This document shows, in pieces, positions 1 through 11,194 of a stretch of DNA of 64,000 nucleotides. The notes under the pieces are model-generated. The model was not told where the DNA came from and searched no databases. It was given only the letters and a program-made list of their open reading frames with translations. This DNA comes from Kangiella aquimarina DSM 16071. GTDB lineage: Bacteria > Pseudomonadota > Gammaproteobacteria > Enterobacterales > Kangiellaceae. Each line of letters begins with the position of its first letter. Position 1 is the first letter of the stretch. The translations under genes and the position numbers were made by a program. The stretch is taken from assembly GCF_000374105.1 (NCBI RefSeq), contig NZ_KB893651.1, positions 397,838 to 461,837 on the forward strand, in the 5' to 3' direction.

Positions 1-1
1 T

Positions 2-259
2 AAACTCGGTTTTGGTGGGGCCATGACCTATCCAAGAGCCGTAAAACTGCGTGCATTGGCAGCTGAATTACCTTTATCTGATATAGTTCTGGAAACCGAC
101 GCGCCAGATATGAAGCCTTATAATTACACTAAAGATCATAATACACCTCTGAATATATTCCAGAATTTCAATACCTTAGTTGAATTGCGGGAAGAGCCAG
201 CGCATGAAATCGCCACAGCAACGACTCGAAACAGTAAGCAGATATTGGGTATCCACTAA
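2..259 (+). CDS. TatD family metal-dependent hydrolase (3' part)
   Basis: This is the C-terminal end of a TatD-family DNase or deoxyribonuclease-like metallohydrolase; the 5' part lies outside the window. The open frame runs in from the left edge, so the internal ATG at 23 is not taken as the start. The visible sequence has the family's final metal-site motif LETDAPDM near residue 36 of the visible part, followed by the usual NTPLN loop and a terminal T-x-N-x-x-x-ILG helix. TatD proteins are cytoplasmic TIM-barrel enzymes that act on DNA ends or small phosphoester substrates. Which paralogue this is (TatD, YcfH or YjjV type) cannot be decided from the end alone. Confidence 0.85.
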   Translation, partial: KLGFGGAMTYPRAVKLRALAAELPLSDIVLETDAPDMKPYNYTKDHNTPLNIFQNFNTLVELREEPAHEIATATTRNSKQILGIH

Positions 260-296
260 TAAAATCTCATTATTTCACATTTATCTAAAACCCCTG

Positions 297-325
297 TTGT
301 TATTGGTTAAGTTTTAAGCTATAAC
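297..325 (+). promoter_or_regulatory. Probable sigma-70 promoter of the TonB-dependent receptor gene
   Basis: TTGTTA (297-302) and TATAAC (320-325) are separated by exactly 17 bases; they match the -35 and -10 consensus at 4/6 and 5/6 positions. The receptor gene starts 82 bases downstream. No experimental start site is known. Confidence 0.45.
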
Positions 326-331
326 AATTCG

Positions 332-356
332 CGGTTTGCCTTTAGAAGGCTAACCG
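332..356 (+). other. Hairpin in the 5' leader of the TonB receptor mRNA
   Basis: CGGTT and GCCTT (332-342) pair with AAGGC and AACCG (346-356) around a 3-base loop, with a single T-T mismatch. No T-run follows, so it is not an intrinsic terminator of tatD. It lies between the predicted promoter and the start codon and could be a 5' UTR stabiliser. Confidence 0.35.
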
Positions 357-407
357 TCCTATAGCTGAAATATAACTAAACATAAACTAACAATAACGGG
401 GTTTAAA

Positions 408-3296
408 ATGGATAAAAAATCTATTTTCCCGCCTGTCAAAAAGCTGATGATAGCCACTGCAGTACTTTCTGCGGTGAGCTTTAATAATGCTGTTTTGGCG
501 GCAGAAGAGGAAGAAGCGGAGAGCATTGTTGTTACAGGTTCTCGTATTCGTCAGGCACAAGCTGAAGGTGCTAATCCAGTAACGGTTCTGGGGCGTGATT
601 ACCTAGAAAATACAGGCGCTAAATCCGTAGGCGATATTCTAGCGCGCTTACCAACTGCAGGTTCAGCACTAAATACCAGATTTAATAGTAGCGGTAACTT
701 CGGATTTCCACCAGACGGCGGTGGTGTTGGAGCTGGCGCAGCACAAGTTTCACTGAGACATCTAAAAGCCAAGCGCACGCTTGTTCTGGTAGATGGTATT
801 CGTTGGGTCAATGGCTCCTCTGGTTCAGGTGTTTCAAATTCAGTGGACTTGAATACTATTCCTATCAGCATCATTGATCGTATTGAAATTTTGGAAGATG
901 GTGCTTCATCGATTTATGGTTCTGACGCAATTGCTGGCGTTGTAAATATCATCACACGTAAAGACTTCGAAGGTATGGAGTTTAATGCATACCACGGTAT
1001 GTTTGATGAAGGTGATGGAGAGACTTCTCAATTTGATTTAGCGTTTGGCGCAAGTGGTGACAAACATCGGGTATTCTTTAGTCTAAGTCACTTCGATCAA
1101 GAAGCTGTTGACTCTTTAGAGCGAGAGCTTTCTGCTGTTCCTGTGCCAAATACTGGATTGACACGTGGTAGTTCAGGTACACCACAAGGTCGTTTTGTAT
1201 TTATAGATCCTAATGACCAAGTTAATGACCTAACGATTAATAATGGTGTTACTGGCATTCCTACCTATGATTTAAGCAATCCTGGTGGGCCTAATGATGA
1301 TTTTCACGTATTTACCAACAATGATCGATTTAACTTTGCCGCATACAACCTCTATGTAACTCCAAGTAAGCGCACATCGATTTTTGGACAGGCTGATTAC
1401 CAATTATCAGACAATGTTAATTTTTATACTAAGGCATTGTTCAACAATCGGGAATCTGTAAATCGAGCTGCGCCAGAGCCATTGTTCCTAGGACCTGATG
1501 CGGGTACTGGTGGATTGGCGGATACCGTTAGTATTCATGAGACTAATCCATACAATCCATTTGGTTTTACTCTGGATGAGAACAATTTGATTTTTATCGG
1601 TCGTCGTCCGTTGGAAGGTGGTCCTCGTGTTTTCAAACAAAATGTAGATACGGTCTATGTAGGTTTTGGCTTGAACGGTGATTTTGCTGCGGGAAATAAC
1701 AGTTATTTCTGGGACATTAACTACACCCACGGTAAGAATGAAGCTAAACAGACCACTTATGGTAGCTATAATATCAGACATATTAAAAATGCATTAGGAC
1801 CATTGGCTGACTGCCAGGCGCTAGAGGGCTGTGTACCGCTGAATATCTTTGGCGGACAAGGTGATGGTTCTGGCACGATCACACAAGAAATGTTGGATTA
1901 TATTCAGCCGGTAATGACTGATCAGAGCGAAAACGTTATTGATACTCTTTCTGCGAATATTTCTGGTGACTTATTTGAGATGCCTGCGGGTTACTTTGCT
2001 TTTGCGGCAGGTGTAGAGACACGTGAGTATAGCGGTTTTTATCAGCCTGACGCGATCGTTGTAGCGGGTAATAGTAACGGCGTTCCATCGACACCTACGA
2101 GTGGTTCTTATGATGTAGACGAATATTACGCCGAGTTTAAGGTTCCATTATTGAAGGATATGGCTGCAGCAGAAGAGTTAACGCTTACTATGGCTGCACG
2201 AAACTCTGATTACAGTACTTTCGGTTCCGAGACTACAACTAAATTTGGTTTGCTATGGCGTGTCACTGATGAGCTAGTGCTTCGTGCGTCTCAATCAGAG
2301 GGTTTCCGAGCACCTAGTATAGGTGAGCTATTTGTTAGCGATTCACGTTTTGATGAACCACTTACGGATCGCTGTAGTAATTATCTAGGTACTCAATATG
2401 AATTTAACTGTCAGACTCTCGGGGTTCCAGATACCTACCAGCAGATCAATCAACAGGTCTCAGTTATTACGGGTGGTAATCCTGATTTAGACGCTGAAAA
2501 ATCTGATAGTAGTATGTTTGGCTTTGTATACAGCCCAGCTTGGGTAAATAATATTGACTGGATGAACAGCTTTGACATCAAGGGCACCTATTACTCGCAT
2601 GAAGTCAGAGATGCTATTGAACCTGAAGATGCTCAATTTAAAATTGACCAATGTGTAGCCAATCCGACTTCATCTTATTGTGATGATATTACTCGTACCG
2701 CTGGAGGCACAATTAGTTCGATTGATAACAGACTGGTTAATATTGGAACAATTGATACATCAGGTTACGATATCACTTTTAGTTATGCTAGTCCTCAATA
2801 TGACTGGGGTAGACTATCAGTTAACTGGAGCAATACCTTCGTAAATGAATATGTAGAGGATGGGCGAGAGTTAGTTGGTAAGGAGCAAAATAATACCGGT
2901 ATCCCAGAGTGGAAGTCGTCCATGAATATAGGTTGGGCTCTAGAAGACTGGGCAGTAAACTGGACCGTTCGCCACGTTGACAGCTTGACCGAGTCTTGCA
3001 GTGACTTCCTTGATGGTACACCTGATAGCTTAACGGCTTTAGGTTTGTGTTCGAATCCAAACACTGCTGATGAGTCATTATCGACTAATAAGTTGGATGC
3101 AACCACTTACAGTGATATCCAAGTAAGCTACTTCCCAGAAGTGGATGGAGTAGATATGGAGTTAACATTCGGTATTAATAATGCTTTCAATGCTAATCCA
3201 CCAGCATGTTATAGCTGTTCTCTGAATGGTTATGATCCATCTGTATATGACCCTGAAGGAAGCTTCAGTTATTTATCTGTGAAGATGAAATTTTAA
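408..3296 (+). CDS. TonB-dependent outer membrane receptor
   Basis: This 962-residue protein is a TonB-dependent transporter of the outer membrane. An N-terminal signal peptide with a hydrophobic stretch at residues 12-31 ends at an Ala-rich cleavage site near residue 31. The acidic segment after it leads into a TonB-box-like [10 protein letters not shown], then the plug domain (about residues 45-175, with the typical DGIR and [17 protein letters not shown] motifs), then a long beta-barrel ending in the aromatic C-terminus KMKF. Such receptors import siderophores, vitamin B12, carbohydrates or peptides using proton-motive force through TonB-ExbBD. The substrate cannot be read from sequence and no uptake genes flank it. 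It stands alone between its own promoter and a strong terminator. An ATG preceded by GGGG is used as start. Confidence 0.9.
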   Translation: MDKKSIFPPVKKLMIATAVLSAVSFNNAVLAAEEEEAESIVVTGSRIRQAQAEGANPVTVLGRDYLENTGAKSVGDILARLPTAGSALNTRFNSSGNFGFPPDGGGVGAGAAQVSLRHLKAKRTLVLVDGIRWVNGSSGSGVSNSVDLNTIPISIIDRIEILEDGASSIYGSDAIAGVVNIITRKDFEGMEFNAYHGMFDEGDGETSQFDLAFGASGDKHRVFFSLSHFDQEAVDSLERELSAVPVPNTGLTRGSSGTPQGRFVFIDPNDQVNDLTINNGVTGIPTYDLSNPGGPNDDFHVFTNNDRFNFAAYNLYVTPSKRTSIFGQADYQLSDNVNFYTKALFNNRESVNRAAPEPLFLGPDAGTGGLADTVSIHETNPYNPFGFTLDENNLIFIGRRPLEGGPRVFKQNVDTVYVGFGLNGDFAAGNNSYFWDINYTHGKNEAKQTTYGSYNIRHIKNALGPLADCQALEGCVPLNIFGGQGDGSGTITQEMLDYIQPVMTDQSENVIDTLSANISGDLFEMPAGYFAFAAGVETREYSGFYQPDAIVVAGNSNGVPSTPTSGSYDVDEYYAEFKVPLLKDMAAAEELTLTMAARNSDYSTFGSETTTKFGLLWRVTDELVLRASQSEGFRAPSIGELFVSDSRFDEPLTDRCSNYLGTQYEFNCQTLGVPDTYQQINQQVSVITGGNPDLDAEKSDSSMFGFVYSPAWVNNIDWMNSFDIKGTYYSHEVRDAIEPEDAQFKIDQCVANPTSSYCDDITRTAGGTISSIDNRLVNIGTIDTSGYDITFSYASPQYDWGRLSVNWSNTFVNEYVEDGRELVGKEQNNTGIPEWKSSMNIGWALEDWAVNWTVRHVDSLTESCSDFLDGTPDSLTALGLCSNPNTADESLSTNKLDATTYSDIQVSYFPEVDGVDMELTFGINNAFNANPPACYSCSLNGYDPSVYDPEGSFSYLSVKMKF

Positions 3297-3334
3297 TTAG
3301 GCTCGCAATGGTCTAGTTAATAAGACCGTAGGGA

Positions 3335-3358
3335 ATGGGGCTTCGGCCCCATTTTTTT
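3335..3358 (+). terminator. Intrinsic terminator after the TonB receptor gene
   Basis: ATGGGGC and GCCCCAT form a 7-bp stem closed by a TTCG tetraloop and followed by seven T residues. It sits 38 bases after the receptor stop codon. Confidence 0.9.
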
Positions 3359-3438
3359 GTCTTGATGAAGTTGAACATTGGAATATTAGGCGGTTTGGTT
3401 TAATCTGAGGTCATTCTACAGCAATTACTAATGGCATC

Positions 3439-5202
3439 ATGTCCTCAACTTTATCCTCGTTTCAATTATTGGACTTACTAAAAAAAGCAAACTGGATTTC
3501 CGAGGAGCAATTTCAGGCGTCCAGAATTCACTTACGACAAGTGAATCCTAAACTGCATCCTATCGAGCAAGTTGCCGATCTTTCCTTAACCCGTCATGAC
3601 GATCACCGAAGCATCATTGATGAGGAGCTGCTCACCCAGTTTGTAGCCAAGCTCTACAAATTACCCTATGAAAAAATTGATCCCCTAAAGATCGATGTGG
3701 ATGGTGTAACCAGAGTGATGTCTCTGGCGTATGCGCAGCGACATAACATTCTGGTTATTCATGTTGATAAGGATGCCGAGGTTGTCAAAGTCGCAGTGAT
3801 GTATCCTGAAGACTTGTCTTGGCGTGAAAGCCTTGAGCAGGTTTTGCGCATGAAGATTATGCCTGTGATGGGTAATCCTGCGCTTATTAAGCGCTATCAG
3901 AAAGAGTTCTATTTACTTTCAGCTTCCGTAAAAGGAGCCAACGATATAAAGCTGCAGAAGGATAATACGGTAACTAACCTTGAGCAGTTGATCGAATTAA
4001 AAGGGGCTGAAGAGGCTGATGCTAATGACCAGCACATTGTCCAGATTGTTGATTGGTTATTGCAGTATGCATTTAAGGAGCGGGCCAGCGATATTCATAT
4101 AGAGCCGAGACGAGAAGTAGGTAGAATACGTTTCCGTATTGATGGTGTTCTACATAAGGTTTATGAACTACCTATATCGATAACTCATGCTGTAATTTCA
4201 CGGCTAAAAATTCTGGGGCGCATGGATCTTGCCGAGCGTCGCAAGCCTCTGGATGGCCGCGTAAAAACCAAAAGCCCTGATGGTTCAGAAATTGAGTTAC
4301 GCTTATCGACCTTACCAACTGCGTTTGGCGAAAAATTTGTCGGGCGGATTTTTGATCCTACTGTGCTGACGCGTAATTTTGATGAGCTTGGCCTAGAAGC
4401 AGAAACAGAAGCAACCTGGCGAGATTTGATCAGCCAGCCAACAGGAATTGTTCTGCTCACAGGGCCAACAGGGTCAGGTAAAACAACAACCCTGTATACA
4501 TCTCTTAAACTGCTGGCCACACCTGAAGTTAATATCTGTACCATTGAAGATCCTATTGAAATGGTCGATCCGAATCTTAACCAGATGCAGGTTCATCATG
4601 ATATTGATTTGGACTTTGCGGCGGGTGTTAGAGCTTTGCTTCGTCAGGATCCCGACATCATTATGATTGGTGAGATCCGTGATAAAGAAACAGCCCAAAT
4701 GGCGGTGCAGGCTGCTTTGACCGGACACCTTGTAATTTCAACTCTGCACACGAATGATGCTCCTTCAGCGATGACTCGTCTGATCGAAATTGGCGTTGAG
4801 CCCTATTTGTTAAATGCAACCATGCTCGGGGTGATGGCGCAGCGCCTCGTTCGTACATTGTGTAAATATTGCAAAGAAGAAGTCTCAACCGATCCATTGG
4901 CGTGGAAAGCAATGGTAGGAGAAAACCAAAAAGTACCAATGCCGGAAAAAATATTTCATCCCGTTGGCTGTGATCGTTGTCGTCATACCGGCTATCAGGG
5001 TCGGCAGGGCATTTATGAGTTATTAAAGGTTACCGACGATCTTAAAACATTGGTGTATGAAGGGGCTCAAATTCGTCAATTACGAAAACAGGGTATTGAG
5101 GATGGTATGAACTTGTTAAGAGTTAGTGGCGCCTACAAGGTGGCTGCGGGTTTGACAACCATTGACGAGGTTTTAAGAGTAGCTCCTAGAGATACCAAGT
5201 AG
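3439..5202 (+). CDS. GspE/PilB-family secretion or pilus assembly ATPase
   Basis: This 587-residue protein belongs to the type II secretion/type IV pilus traffic ATPase family. The N-terminal third (to about residue 160) matches the GspE-II/MshEN-type domain. The core ATPase carries Walker A GPTGSGKT (342-349), an Asp box including a TIEDPIE segment, and a Walker B-like DPDIIMIGEIRD (404-415). A C-terminal zinc knuckle has Cys475, Cys478, Cys511 and Cys514, typical of GspE, PilB and MshE. These enzymes form hexamers at the inner membrane and power pseudopilus or pilus extension. No other secretion or pilus gene is nearby, so the partner system must be elsewhere, and the choice between GspE, PilB and MshE is left open. 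Confidence 0.88.
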   Translation: MSSTLSSFQLLDLLKKANWISEEQFQASRIHLRQVNPKLHPIEQVADLSLTRHDDHRSIIDEELLTQFVAKLYKLPYEKIDPLKIDVDGVTRVMSLAYAQRHNILVIHVDKDAEVVKVAVMYPEDLSWRESLEQVLRMKIMPVMGNPALIKRYQKEFYLLSASVKGANDIKLQKDNTVTNLEQLIELKGAEEADANDQHIVQIVDWLLQYAFKERASDIHIEPRREVGRIRFRIDGVLHKVYELPISITHAVISRLKILGRMDLAERRKPLDGRVKTKSPDGSEIELRLSTLPTAFGEKFVGRIFDPTVLTRNFDELGLEAETEATWRDLISQPTGIVLLTGPTGSGKTTTLYTSLKLLATPEVNICTIEDPIEMVDPNLNQMQVHHDIDLDFAAGVRALLRQDPDIIMIGEIRDKETAQMAVQAALTGHLVISTLHTNDAPSAMTRLIEIGVEPYLLNATMLGVMAQRLVRTLCKYCKEEVSTDPLAWKAMVGENQKVPMPEKIFHPVGCDRCRHTGYQGRQGIYELLKVTDDLKTLVYEGAQIRQLRKQGIEDGMNLLRVSGAYKVAAGLTTIDEVLRVAPRDTK

Positions 5203-5229
5203 CTTTTGACTGGATACTGATTAGATTAG

Positions 5230-5262
5230 AAAGGCTGATGCAGGTATCAGCCTTTTATTTTT
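5230..5262 (+). terminator. Intrinsic terminator between the ATPase gene and mltF
   Basis: AAAGGCTGAT (5230-5239) pairs perfectly with ATCAGCCTTT (5246-5255) around a 6-base loop, followed by TATTTTT. It ends the plus-strand ATPase gene; its 3' arm touches the stop codon of the convergent mltF gene. Confidence 0.8.
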
Positions 5263-6772
5263 CTGTGTCATCTTCAGGTTTGTCGCTTTCCGTTTCAGCA
5301 ATAGCTTCATCAGTACCCACTACATTTTCTCCATCCTGACGATGGTCTCCAATGTCTTCATCTTCCTGCATTGATTCTGTTTCAGGGTCTACCAGCTCCG
5401 AACCACCTGCTTTAGGTTCAGCGACTTGTTTAAGTACCTGATAGTACATGCGGATATTGTTCACGTATTTAACTGGCTCATCACCTCGAGCATATCCATA
5501 GCGGGTTCTGGAATACCATTTTTTCTGCCGCAGCAGAGGCAGGTATTCTTTTACATCCAGCCATTTATCAGGATTGGCCCCATCCCCTTCAGCCAGGCGA
5601 CGTGCATCTTCAAGGTGACCGTACCCAACATTATATGCAGCCAGTGCAAACCAGGTACGATCCGGCTCTTCAATGCGATCAGGTATTTTTTCTTTCACCA
5701 GACGGAGGTAATCGGCTCCACCCAAAATGCTCTGCTCGGCATCCAGACGATTTTTGACACCAAGTTGTTTAGCGGTATTGAGGGTTAGCATCATTAAACC
5801 GCGTACACCGGTTGGAGAGCGGGCGTGAGGCTCCCAGTGAGATTCTTGATAGCCCATAGCTGCCAATAAACGCCAGTCCAGGTCATTCGCAGCTGCTTCA
5901 TAGAAATAGGGACGATATTTATCCAGTTTGTCTTCTATGGCTCGGAGAAACTCTCGGTTGCCAACATAGTCGAACTTCGACAAGTGACCATAGTAACGTT
6001 CTGTTAAATAAGCCAGAGTTCCGTCGCCACGTATTTTTGAGAAAAACTCAATTGCTTTGATATATAAGCTATTGTCTGAGTCCTTAGGGAAGGCCCAGGC
6101 CAATGGTTCAGGTTCAGTTATGCTAAAAGCTACGGCCAGCTCTGGTTGTACCTGGCGCGCTAATTGAAGTTCATTAGAGTCCACTATGGTGTAATCGAAT
6201 GTACCGTCCAATACACCATCCAGTAAGTCCTGAGGCGTTAAATCAGAACGCTCAGTCCAGCTTAAGTTGGGGTAATCTTTTTGCGCTTTCAATAGTTCCT
6301 CTGAGTGTGAACTATTGGCGACGACGGTCAGGTTTTTATCAACCTGACTGAAGTCGCGAGGACGATCATTGCCTTGCTTGTAAACAAGCTTGCTGGTGAT
6401 TTCCTGATAAGGAGGGCCAAAGCGGAGAAATTCTTCACGCTGCTGGGTAACCGTTAAACCAGCGGCGGCAAAATCAGCTCGACCACTGGAAACTTCACGC
6501 AAAATCTTGGCAATATCATTTTCGGTAACGATTTGAACGCGTACGCCAAGCTCATCCGCGAATAACTTTACCAGATCATATTCAAAGCCACTGAAACCCT
6601 CTTCACCGACATACATAGTGGTGGGAGATATGCGAGTATAAACTTTGATGTAACCCTGCTGCTGAACGCGTTCCAGCTGGTTTTTGGGTTCTTCGGAACA
6701 GCTTGTCAGAAACAAAGCAGACACGATAACTAGCGCTAAACCGAGTAACTTAATTGTAAGGCCTTGATTCAT
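5255..6772 (-). CDS. mltF: Membrane-bound lytic murein transglycosylase F
   Basis: This 505-residue protein cleaves peptidoglycan glycan strands non-hydrolytically, giving 1,6-anhydromuramyl products. It has a signal sequence ending in a lipobox-like LTSC with Cys25, an N-terminal solute-binding protein family 3 domain (about 35-270), and a C-terminal SLT domain (about 285-420) with catalytic Glu310 in YQESHW. This two-domain layout is diagnostic of MltF. The acidic tail after residue 455 (runs of Glu and Asp) is extra to the enzyme core. The gene is transcribed alone, convergent with the upstream ATPase gene and divergent from purL. In other bacteria MltF is anchored in the outer membrane; a lipoprotein anchor here is inference from the lipobox. 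Confidence 0.92.
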   Translation of the reverse strand: MNQGLTIKLLGLALVIVSALFLTSCSEEPKNQLERVQQQGYIKVYTRISPTTMYVGEEGFSGFEYDLVKLFADELGVRVQIVTENDIAKILREVSSGRADFAAAGLTVTQQREEFLRFGPPYQEITSKLVYKQGNDRPRDFSQVDKNLTVVANSSHSEELLKAQKDYPNLSWTERSDLTPQDLLDGVLDGTFDYTIVDSNELQLARQVQPELAVAFSITEPEPLAWAFPKDSDNSLYIKAIEFFSKIRGDGTLAYLTERYYGHLSKFDYVGNREFLRAIEDKLDKYRPYFYEAAANDLDWRLLAAMGYQESHWEPHARSPTGVRGLMMLTLNTAKQLGVKNRLDAEQSILGGADYLRLVKEKIPDRIEEPDRTWFALAAYNVGYGHLEDARRLAEGDGANPDKWLDVKEYLPLLRQKKWYSRTRYGYARGDEPVKYVNNIRMYYQVLKQVAEPKAGGSELVDPETESMQEDEDIGDHRQDGENVVGTDEAIAETESDKPEDDTEK

Positions 6773-6866
6773 TTAGGAAATTATAATCTCAGCGGTTGTT
6801 TGCCAACATTATGACGGCAATGAGCCAAAAAGTGCAAATTAAAGCATTCAATTTTCCCTTTGGGAC

Positions 6867-6895
6867 TTATCAATAACAGCCATTTAGAGTAAAAT
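6867..6895 (+). promoter_or_regulatory. Probable purL promoter with GC-rich discriminator
   Basis: TTATCA (6867-6872) and TAAAAT (6890-6895) are 17 bases apart. The -10 is followed by TTGCGCTCTT, almost identical to the stretch at the predicted rpsP promoter. A GC-rich discriminator after the -10 is the usual mark of promoters under stringent (ppGpp) control; that regulation is inferred. Confidence 0.45.
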
Positions 6896-6939
6896 TTGCG
6901 CTCTTTCGCAATTCCTCCAGATTTACAGTCGAGATTGGT

Positions 6940-9900
6940 ATGCTCATATTACGCGGTAACCCTGCCTTTTCTAATTTTCAAAAAGCACATTTACTCAAAG
7001 AGTCTTCTGCAATTAGCTCACAAGTTATTGATATTTATGGTGAATACGTACATTACGTCGACACCAATAGCGAATTGACAGATGAAGAATTGAAAATTCT
7101 TGAACGATTATTGGAATACGGCCCAAGTCGACCTGCCAGTGAGCACTCTGGACAGCGCCTGATTGTGGTTCCTCGCCCAGGCACCATTTCTCCCTGGTCA
7201 TCTAAAGCGACCAACATCGCGCAAAACTGTAGTCTGGACAAAATTGAGCGTATCGAGCGTGCAGTTGCGGTCTATTTCAAGACCAAAGATGGCGCTGAAC
7301 TGGATGCTGATGTGATAGAACAGTTAAAGCCTCTTATCCATGACCGCATGACTCAGTCGGTATTTACCGAGCACAGTCAGGCCGAAGTCTTATTTGAACA
7401 GCACCAGCCCAAGCCACTGGCTCATGTCGATATTCTAGGTGGTGGCCGTGAAGCTTTAGTTAAAGCTAACAGCGAAATTGGCTTGGCTTTAGCCGAAGAC
7501 GAAATTGATTATTTGGTCGAAAGCTTCATCAAGCTGGGGCGTAATCCATCAGACGTCGAGCTGATGATGTTTGCCCAGGCAAACTCTGAACACTGCCGCC
7601 ACAAGATTTTTAACGCATCCTGGACTATCGATGGCATCGAGAAAGAAATGTCATTGTTCAAGATGATCAAAAACACCTATCAGGTTAACTCTGAAGGTGT
7701 ACTGTCAGCTTATAAGGATAACGCGGCGGTTTTTGAAGGTTTTACCGCACATCGTTTCTTCGCCAACGCAGAAACTCATGAATATCAATATCATTTAGAG
7801 CCGGTACATGTTTTATGTAAGGTCGAAACCCACAATCACCCAACCTGTATTTCGCCTTATCCCGGCGCTTCGACTGGCTCCGGTGGTGAAATTCGTGATG
7901 AAGGCGCAACCGGTATTGGCGGCAAACCGAAGGTTGGCCTGACTGGCTTTACGGTTTCAAACTTGAAAGTGCCCGGTTATATCCAGCCTTGGGAAACGGA
8001 TTATGGTAAACCTGAGCGTATCGTCACTGCGTTGGATATTATGCTTGAAGGTCCAATCGGTGGCGCCAGCTTCAATAACGAGTTTGGTCGTCCGGCAGTG
8101 AACGGTTATTTCCGTACTTTTGAAGAAGAGTTTGATTTTGAGTATGGAAAGGAAGTGCGTGGCTATCATAAGCCAATCATGATTGCCGGCGGTATGGGTA
8201 ACATCCGTGAGCAGCATGTTGAAAAGAAAGAAATTAAACCGGGTTACAAAGTGATTGTGCTTGGTGGTCCAGCGATGTTGATTGGTCTGGGCGGTGGTGC
8301 AGCATCATCGATGGCCTCGGGCTCCAGTCAAGAAGATTTGGATTTTGCTTCAGTGCAGCGTGATAACCCGGAAATGGAGCGTCGTTGTCAGGAAGTGATC
8401 GACCGTTGCTGGGCAATGGGTGAGAAAAACCCAATTGAATTTATTCATGACGTTGGTGCTGGTGGTCTTTCTAACGCGATTCCAGAGTTAGTGCATGACG
8501 GTGAGCGTGGCGGCAAGTTTGAACTACGCCGTGTACCGAATGCTGAAAAAGGTATGGCACCTGTAGAAATCTGGTGCAATGAAGCGCAGGAGCGTTATGT
8601 ATTAGCGGTTTCTCCTGACAGCTTGGCAAAGTTCGAAGAAATTTGTGGTCGTGAGCGTTGTCCATTTGCAGTGGTTGGTGAAGCAACAGAAGAGTTGCAC
8701 CTTGAACTAAATGACCAACACTTCGGTAACAAACCTGTGGATTTACCAATGGATATTCTGTTCGGTAAGCCACCAAAGATGCATCGTGAAGCGGCTACAT
8801 TGGCAGCACCGTCAACAGCTCTTCCTCAAGTTGATGATATCAACGAAGCCGTTGACCGTATTTTGGCATTGCCTGCGGTTGCGGATAAAACCTTCCTTAT
8901 CACCATTGGCGATCGTACCGTTGGCGGTATGGTGTCGCGTGATCAAATGGTTGGCCCCTGGCAGGTTCCGGTGGCTGACTGTGCAGTAACTACTTCGACT
9001 CATAATAGCTACACAGGCGAAGCTATGGCGATGGGTGAACGCACCCCAGCAGCATTGCTTGATAGTGCAGCTTCCGCGCGTATGGCGGTTGGTGAAGCGG
9101 TTACCAATATTGCCGCTGCCAAGATTGACGACATCAAAAAGATTCGTCTTTCGGCAAACTGGATGGCCGCTGCTGGCGCTCCAGGCGAAGATGTGAATCT
9201 TTATAAAGCCGTTGAAGCGGTTGGCATGCAGCTTTGTCCTGAACTGGGCATCACCATTCCGGTAGGTAAAGACTCAATGTCGATGAAAACCGTCTGGGAA
9301 GACAACGGTGAAAAGAAGAGTGTGACTGCACCGCTTTCATTGATTATCACTGCTTTTGCACCGGTAACGGATGTACGCAAGAGTTTGACGCCTCAACTAC
9401 GTATGGACAAAGAGGCAACTGAGCTGTTGCTATTAGATTTAGGTCGCGGTAAAAACCGTCTTGGCGCAACAGCCTTCACTCAAGTCTATAAATTACTTGG
9501 TACAGAGCCAGCCAACGTTGATTCAAGCGATGATCTACGTAATTTCTTTAACGCTGTTCAAGCACTCAATCATAACGATCTGGTTCATGCCTACCATGAC
9601 CGTTCAGATGGTGGTTTGTTAACAACCTTGATTGAAATGGGCTTCGCTGGAAACTGTGGTGTGAGCGTGGACTTGTCAGAGCTTAATGGCACAGCCGAAG
9701 AAATTCTATTCAACGAAGAACTGGGTGCTGTACTACAGGTTCCCGCTGATAAGCGCGAGCAAGTAGAAGCCATTCTTGCAGAGCACAAGGTCAATGACTT
9801 TGCACACTTTATCGGTGAGCCTGCAGAAACTAAAACATTCAGCGTTACCAAAGACGGTAACGACGTTATCTCTCGTGACATGAAAGACTTACGCGCCATA

Positions 9901-10836
9901 TGGTCTGAATTAACCTATCGCATGCAGGCCATGCGTGATAACCCAGAATGCGCGCAACAGGAATTCGACACTAAGCTTGATCTGGATAACCCAGGCATCA
10001 AGCCAGTAGCGACCTATAATGTTGATGAAAACATCGCCAAGCCACTGATCGCTTCTGGCGCACGTCCGCGTGTCGCAGTGTTAAGAGAGCAGGGTGTTAA
10101 CAGCCAGCTAGAAATGGCGGCCGCATTCACCAAAGCAGGCTTTGAATGTATTGACGTTCACATGAGCGACATCCTGTCAGGACGCGTGAGTCTACAGGAC
10201 TTCACTGGCGCAGTTGCCTGTGGTGGTTTCTCATACGGTGACGTACTGGGTGCAGGTGAAGGCTGGGCAAAATCGATTCTCTTCAACTCAAGAGCGCGTG
10301 ATGAATTCGAAGCCTTCTTCAATCGCCAGGATACCTTCAGTTTGGGTATCTGTAACGGTTGTCAGATGATGTCAAACCTCAAAGAATTGATTCCGGGCGC
10401 AGACCACTGGCCACACTTCGTGCGCAACCAGTCAGCGCAATTCGAAGCACGTTTTGCCATGGTTGAAGTGGCAAAATCACCGTCACTATTCATGACCGGT
10501 ATGGAAGGCTCACGCCTACCAATCGCCGTATCACACGGTGAAGGTCGTGCAGAATTTAAATCTGAACAACTGGCAAACCAAGTCAACGAATCAGGTTTAG
10601 TCACAGCACGCTACATCAACAACTACGGCAACATCGCAGATACCTATCCAGCCAATCCAAACGGCTCACCATTTGGTATTACCGGCCTCACCACAACCGA
10701 TGGCCGCGTCACCATCATGATGCCGCACCCAGAACGCGTAGCGCGTACGGTGCAGAATTCATGGAGACCGGATGAGTGGAGAGAGGATGGAGCTTGGCAG
10801 CGGATGTTCTATAACGCCCGTAAGCACATAGGGTAA
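6940..10836 (+). CDS. purL: Phosphoribosylformylglycinamidine synthase
   Basis: This is the large, single-chain PurL (1298 residues) that converts FGAR, glutamine and ATP to FGAM in purine synthesis, in the cytoplasm. The start [13 protein letters not shown] matches the family N-terminus. Recognisable landmarks are [17 protein letters not shown], the metal and substrate segment KVETHNHPT, the ATP-binding core (about 200-980) and the C-terminal class I glutaminase domain, with nucleophile Cys1138 in GICNGCQMM and the HGEGRAEF strand. It is monocistronic. Downstream sequence begins at its stop codon with a structured repeat element rather than a simple terminator. A second purine gene, purT, lies about 8 kb away. 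Confidence 0.97.
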   Translation: MLILRGNPAFSNFQKAHLLKESSAISSQVIDIYGEYVHYVDTNSELTDEELKILERLLEYGPSRPASEHSGQRLIVVPRPGTISPWSSKATNIAQNCSLDKIERIERAVAVYFKTKDGAELDADVIEQLKPLIHDRMTQSVFTEHSQAEVLFEQHQPKPLAHVDILGGGREALVKANSEIGLALAEDEIDYLVESFIKLGRNPSDVELMMFAQANSEHCRHKIFNASWTIDGIEKEMSLFKMIKNTYQVNSEGVLSAYKDNAAVFEGFTAHRFFANAETHEYQYHLEPVHVLCKVETHNHPTCISPYPGASTGSGGEIRDEGATGIGGKPKVGLTGFTVSNLKVPGYIQPWETDYGKPERIVTALDIMLEGPIGGASFNNEFGRPAVNGYFRTFEEEFDFEYGKEVRGYHKPIMIAGGMGNIREQHVEKKEIKPGYKVIVLGGPAMLIGLGGGAASSMASGSSQEDLDFASVQRDNPEMERRCQEVIDRCWAMGEKNPIEFIHDVGAGGLSNAIPELVHDGERGGKFELRRVPNAEKGMAPVEIWCNEAQERYVLAVSPDSLAKFEEICGRERCPFAVVGEATEELHLELNDQHFGNKPVDLPMDILFGKPPKMHREAATLAAPSTALPQVDDINEAVDRILALPAVADKTFLITIGDRTVGGMVSRDQMVGPWQVPVADCAVTTSTHNSYTGEAMAMGERTPAALLDSAASARMAVGEAVTNIAAAKIDDIKKIRLSANWMAAAGAPGEDVNLYKAVEAVGMQLCPELGITIPVGKDSMSMKTVWEDNGEKKSVTAPLSLIITAFAPVTDVRKSLTPQLRMDKEATELLLLDLGRGKNRLGATAFTQVYKLLGTEPANVDSSDDLRNFFNAVQALNHNDLVHAYHDRSDGGLLTTLIEMGFAGNCGVSVDLSELNGTAEEILFNEELGAVLQVPADKREQVEAILAEHKVNDFAHFIGEPAETKTFSVTKDGNDVISRDMKDLRAIWSELTYRMQAMRDNPECAQQEFDTKLDLDNPGIKPVATYNVDENIAKPLIASGARPRVAVLREQGVNSQLEMAAAFTKAGFECIDVHMSDILSGRVSLQDFTGAVACGGFSYGDVLGAGEGWAKSILFNSRARDEFEAFFNRQDTFSLGICNGCQMMSNLKELIPGADHWPHFVRNQSAQFEARFAMVEVAKSPSLFMTGMEGSRLPIAVSHGEGRAEFKSEQLANQVNESGLVTARYINNYGNIADTYPANPNGSPFGITGLTTTDGRVTIMMPHPERVARTVQNSWRPDEWREDGAWQRMFYNARKHIG

Positions 10837-10957
10837 AATTGCCTTTTTCTCCCTATACTTTGTTGTATCAAGATTTTAATCAGGTCATTCACAAAAGCGT
10901 GAACTCCCCTCTTAAAATCTTGATACGCCGCGTCTAGGAAGAAAAATTCTAATTTTA
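10834..10957. repeat. Structured intergenic palindromic element, copy A
   Basis: The element starts on the purL stop codon. Outer arms TAAAATT (10834-10840) and AATTTTA (10951-10957) pair; inside them TTTTTCTCCCTA and TAGGAAGAAAAA pair imperfectly. The main arms (10865-10879 and 10912-10926) form a perfect 15-bp stem. The loop holds a core GGTCATTCAC (10883-10892), six bases, then GTGAACTCCC (10899-10908), in which TTCAC pairs with GTGAA. The same plan, with different arms, recurs after rlmD. It may act as a terminator-like 3' structure or be a non-autonomous mobile palindrome. Together with the hairpin at 11104 it fills the gap between purL and the next gene; nothing else was seen there. Confidence 0.75.
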
Positions 10958-11103
10958 CGGTGAGGACAACTAGTCCACTCCGCGAGCTAAAAAGCTGCAA
11001 GCCTTGTTTTAGGTAAAAAATCTTAGTTTTCTCCTGATTGAAATAAGTTTTAAGTAAAATTGTCTTTGGACCGCCTAGAGATGGCGTGAATATATTAAGG
11101 GAC

Positions 11104-11126
11104 GTAGGGTGCGTTGTGACGCACCG
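11104..11126. repeat. Short GTAGGGTGC hairpin repeat, copy 1
   Basis: GTAGGGTGCG is followed by a perfect 7-bp hairpin, GGTGCGT and ACGCACC with a TGTG loop. It is followed by ATAAATTGAAA. Similar GTAGGGTGC...GCACC repeats occur in many bacterial intergenic regions (from memory). A diverged copy lies at 13337. Confidence 0.55.
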
Positions 11127-11194
11127 ATAAATTGAAACCTCTACTCAAGTACAGTCTTTTCGAAGTTACTTGGTTATTAACCATAGATATGCTT

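Noticed and set aside
3439-5202. A complete type II secretion or type IV pilus locus
   Set aside because: Only the ATPase is present; no other component is found in either direction.
6896-7078. Small open frame over the purL start
   Set aside because: It overlaps purL in another frame with no ribosome binding site or family pattern.
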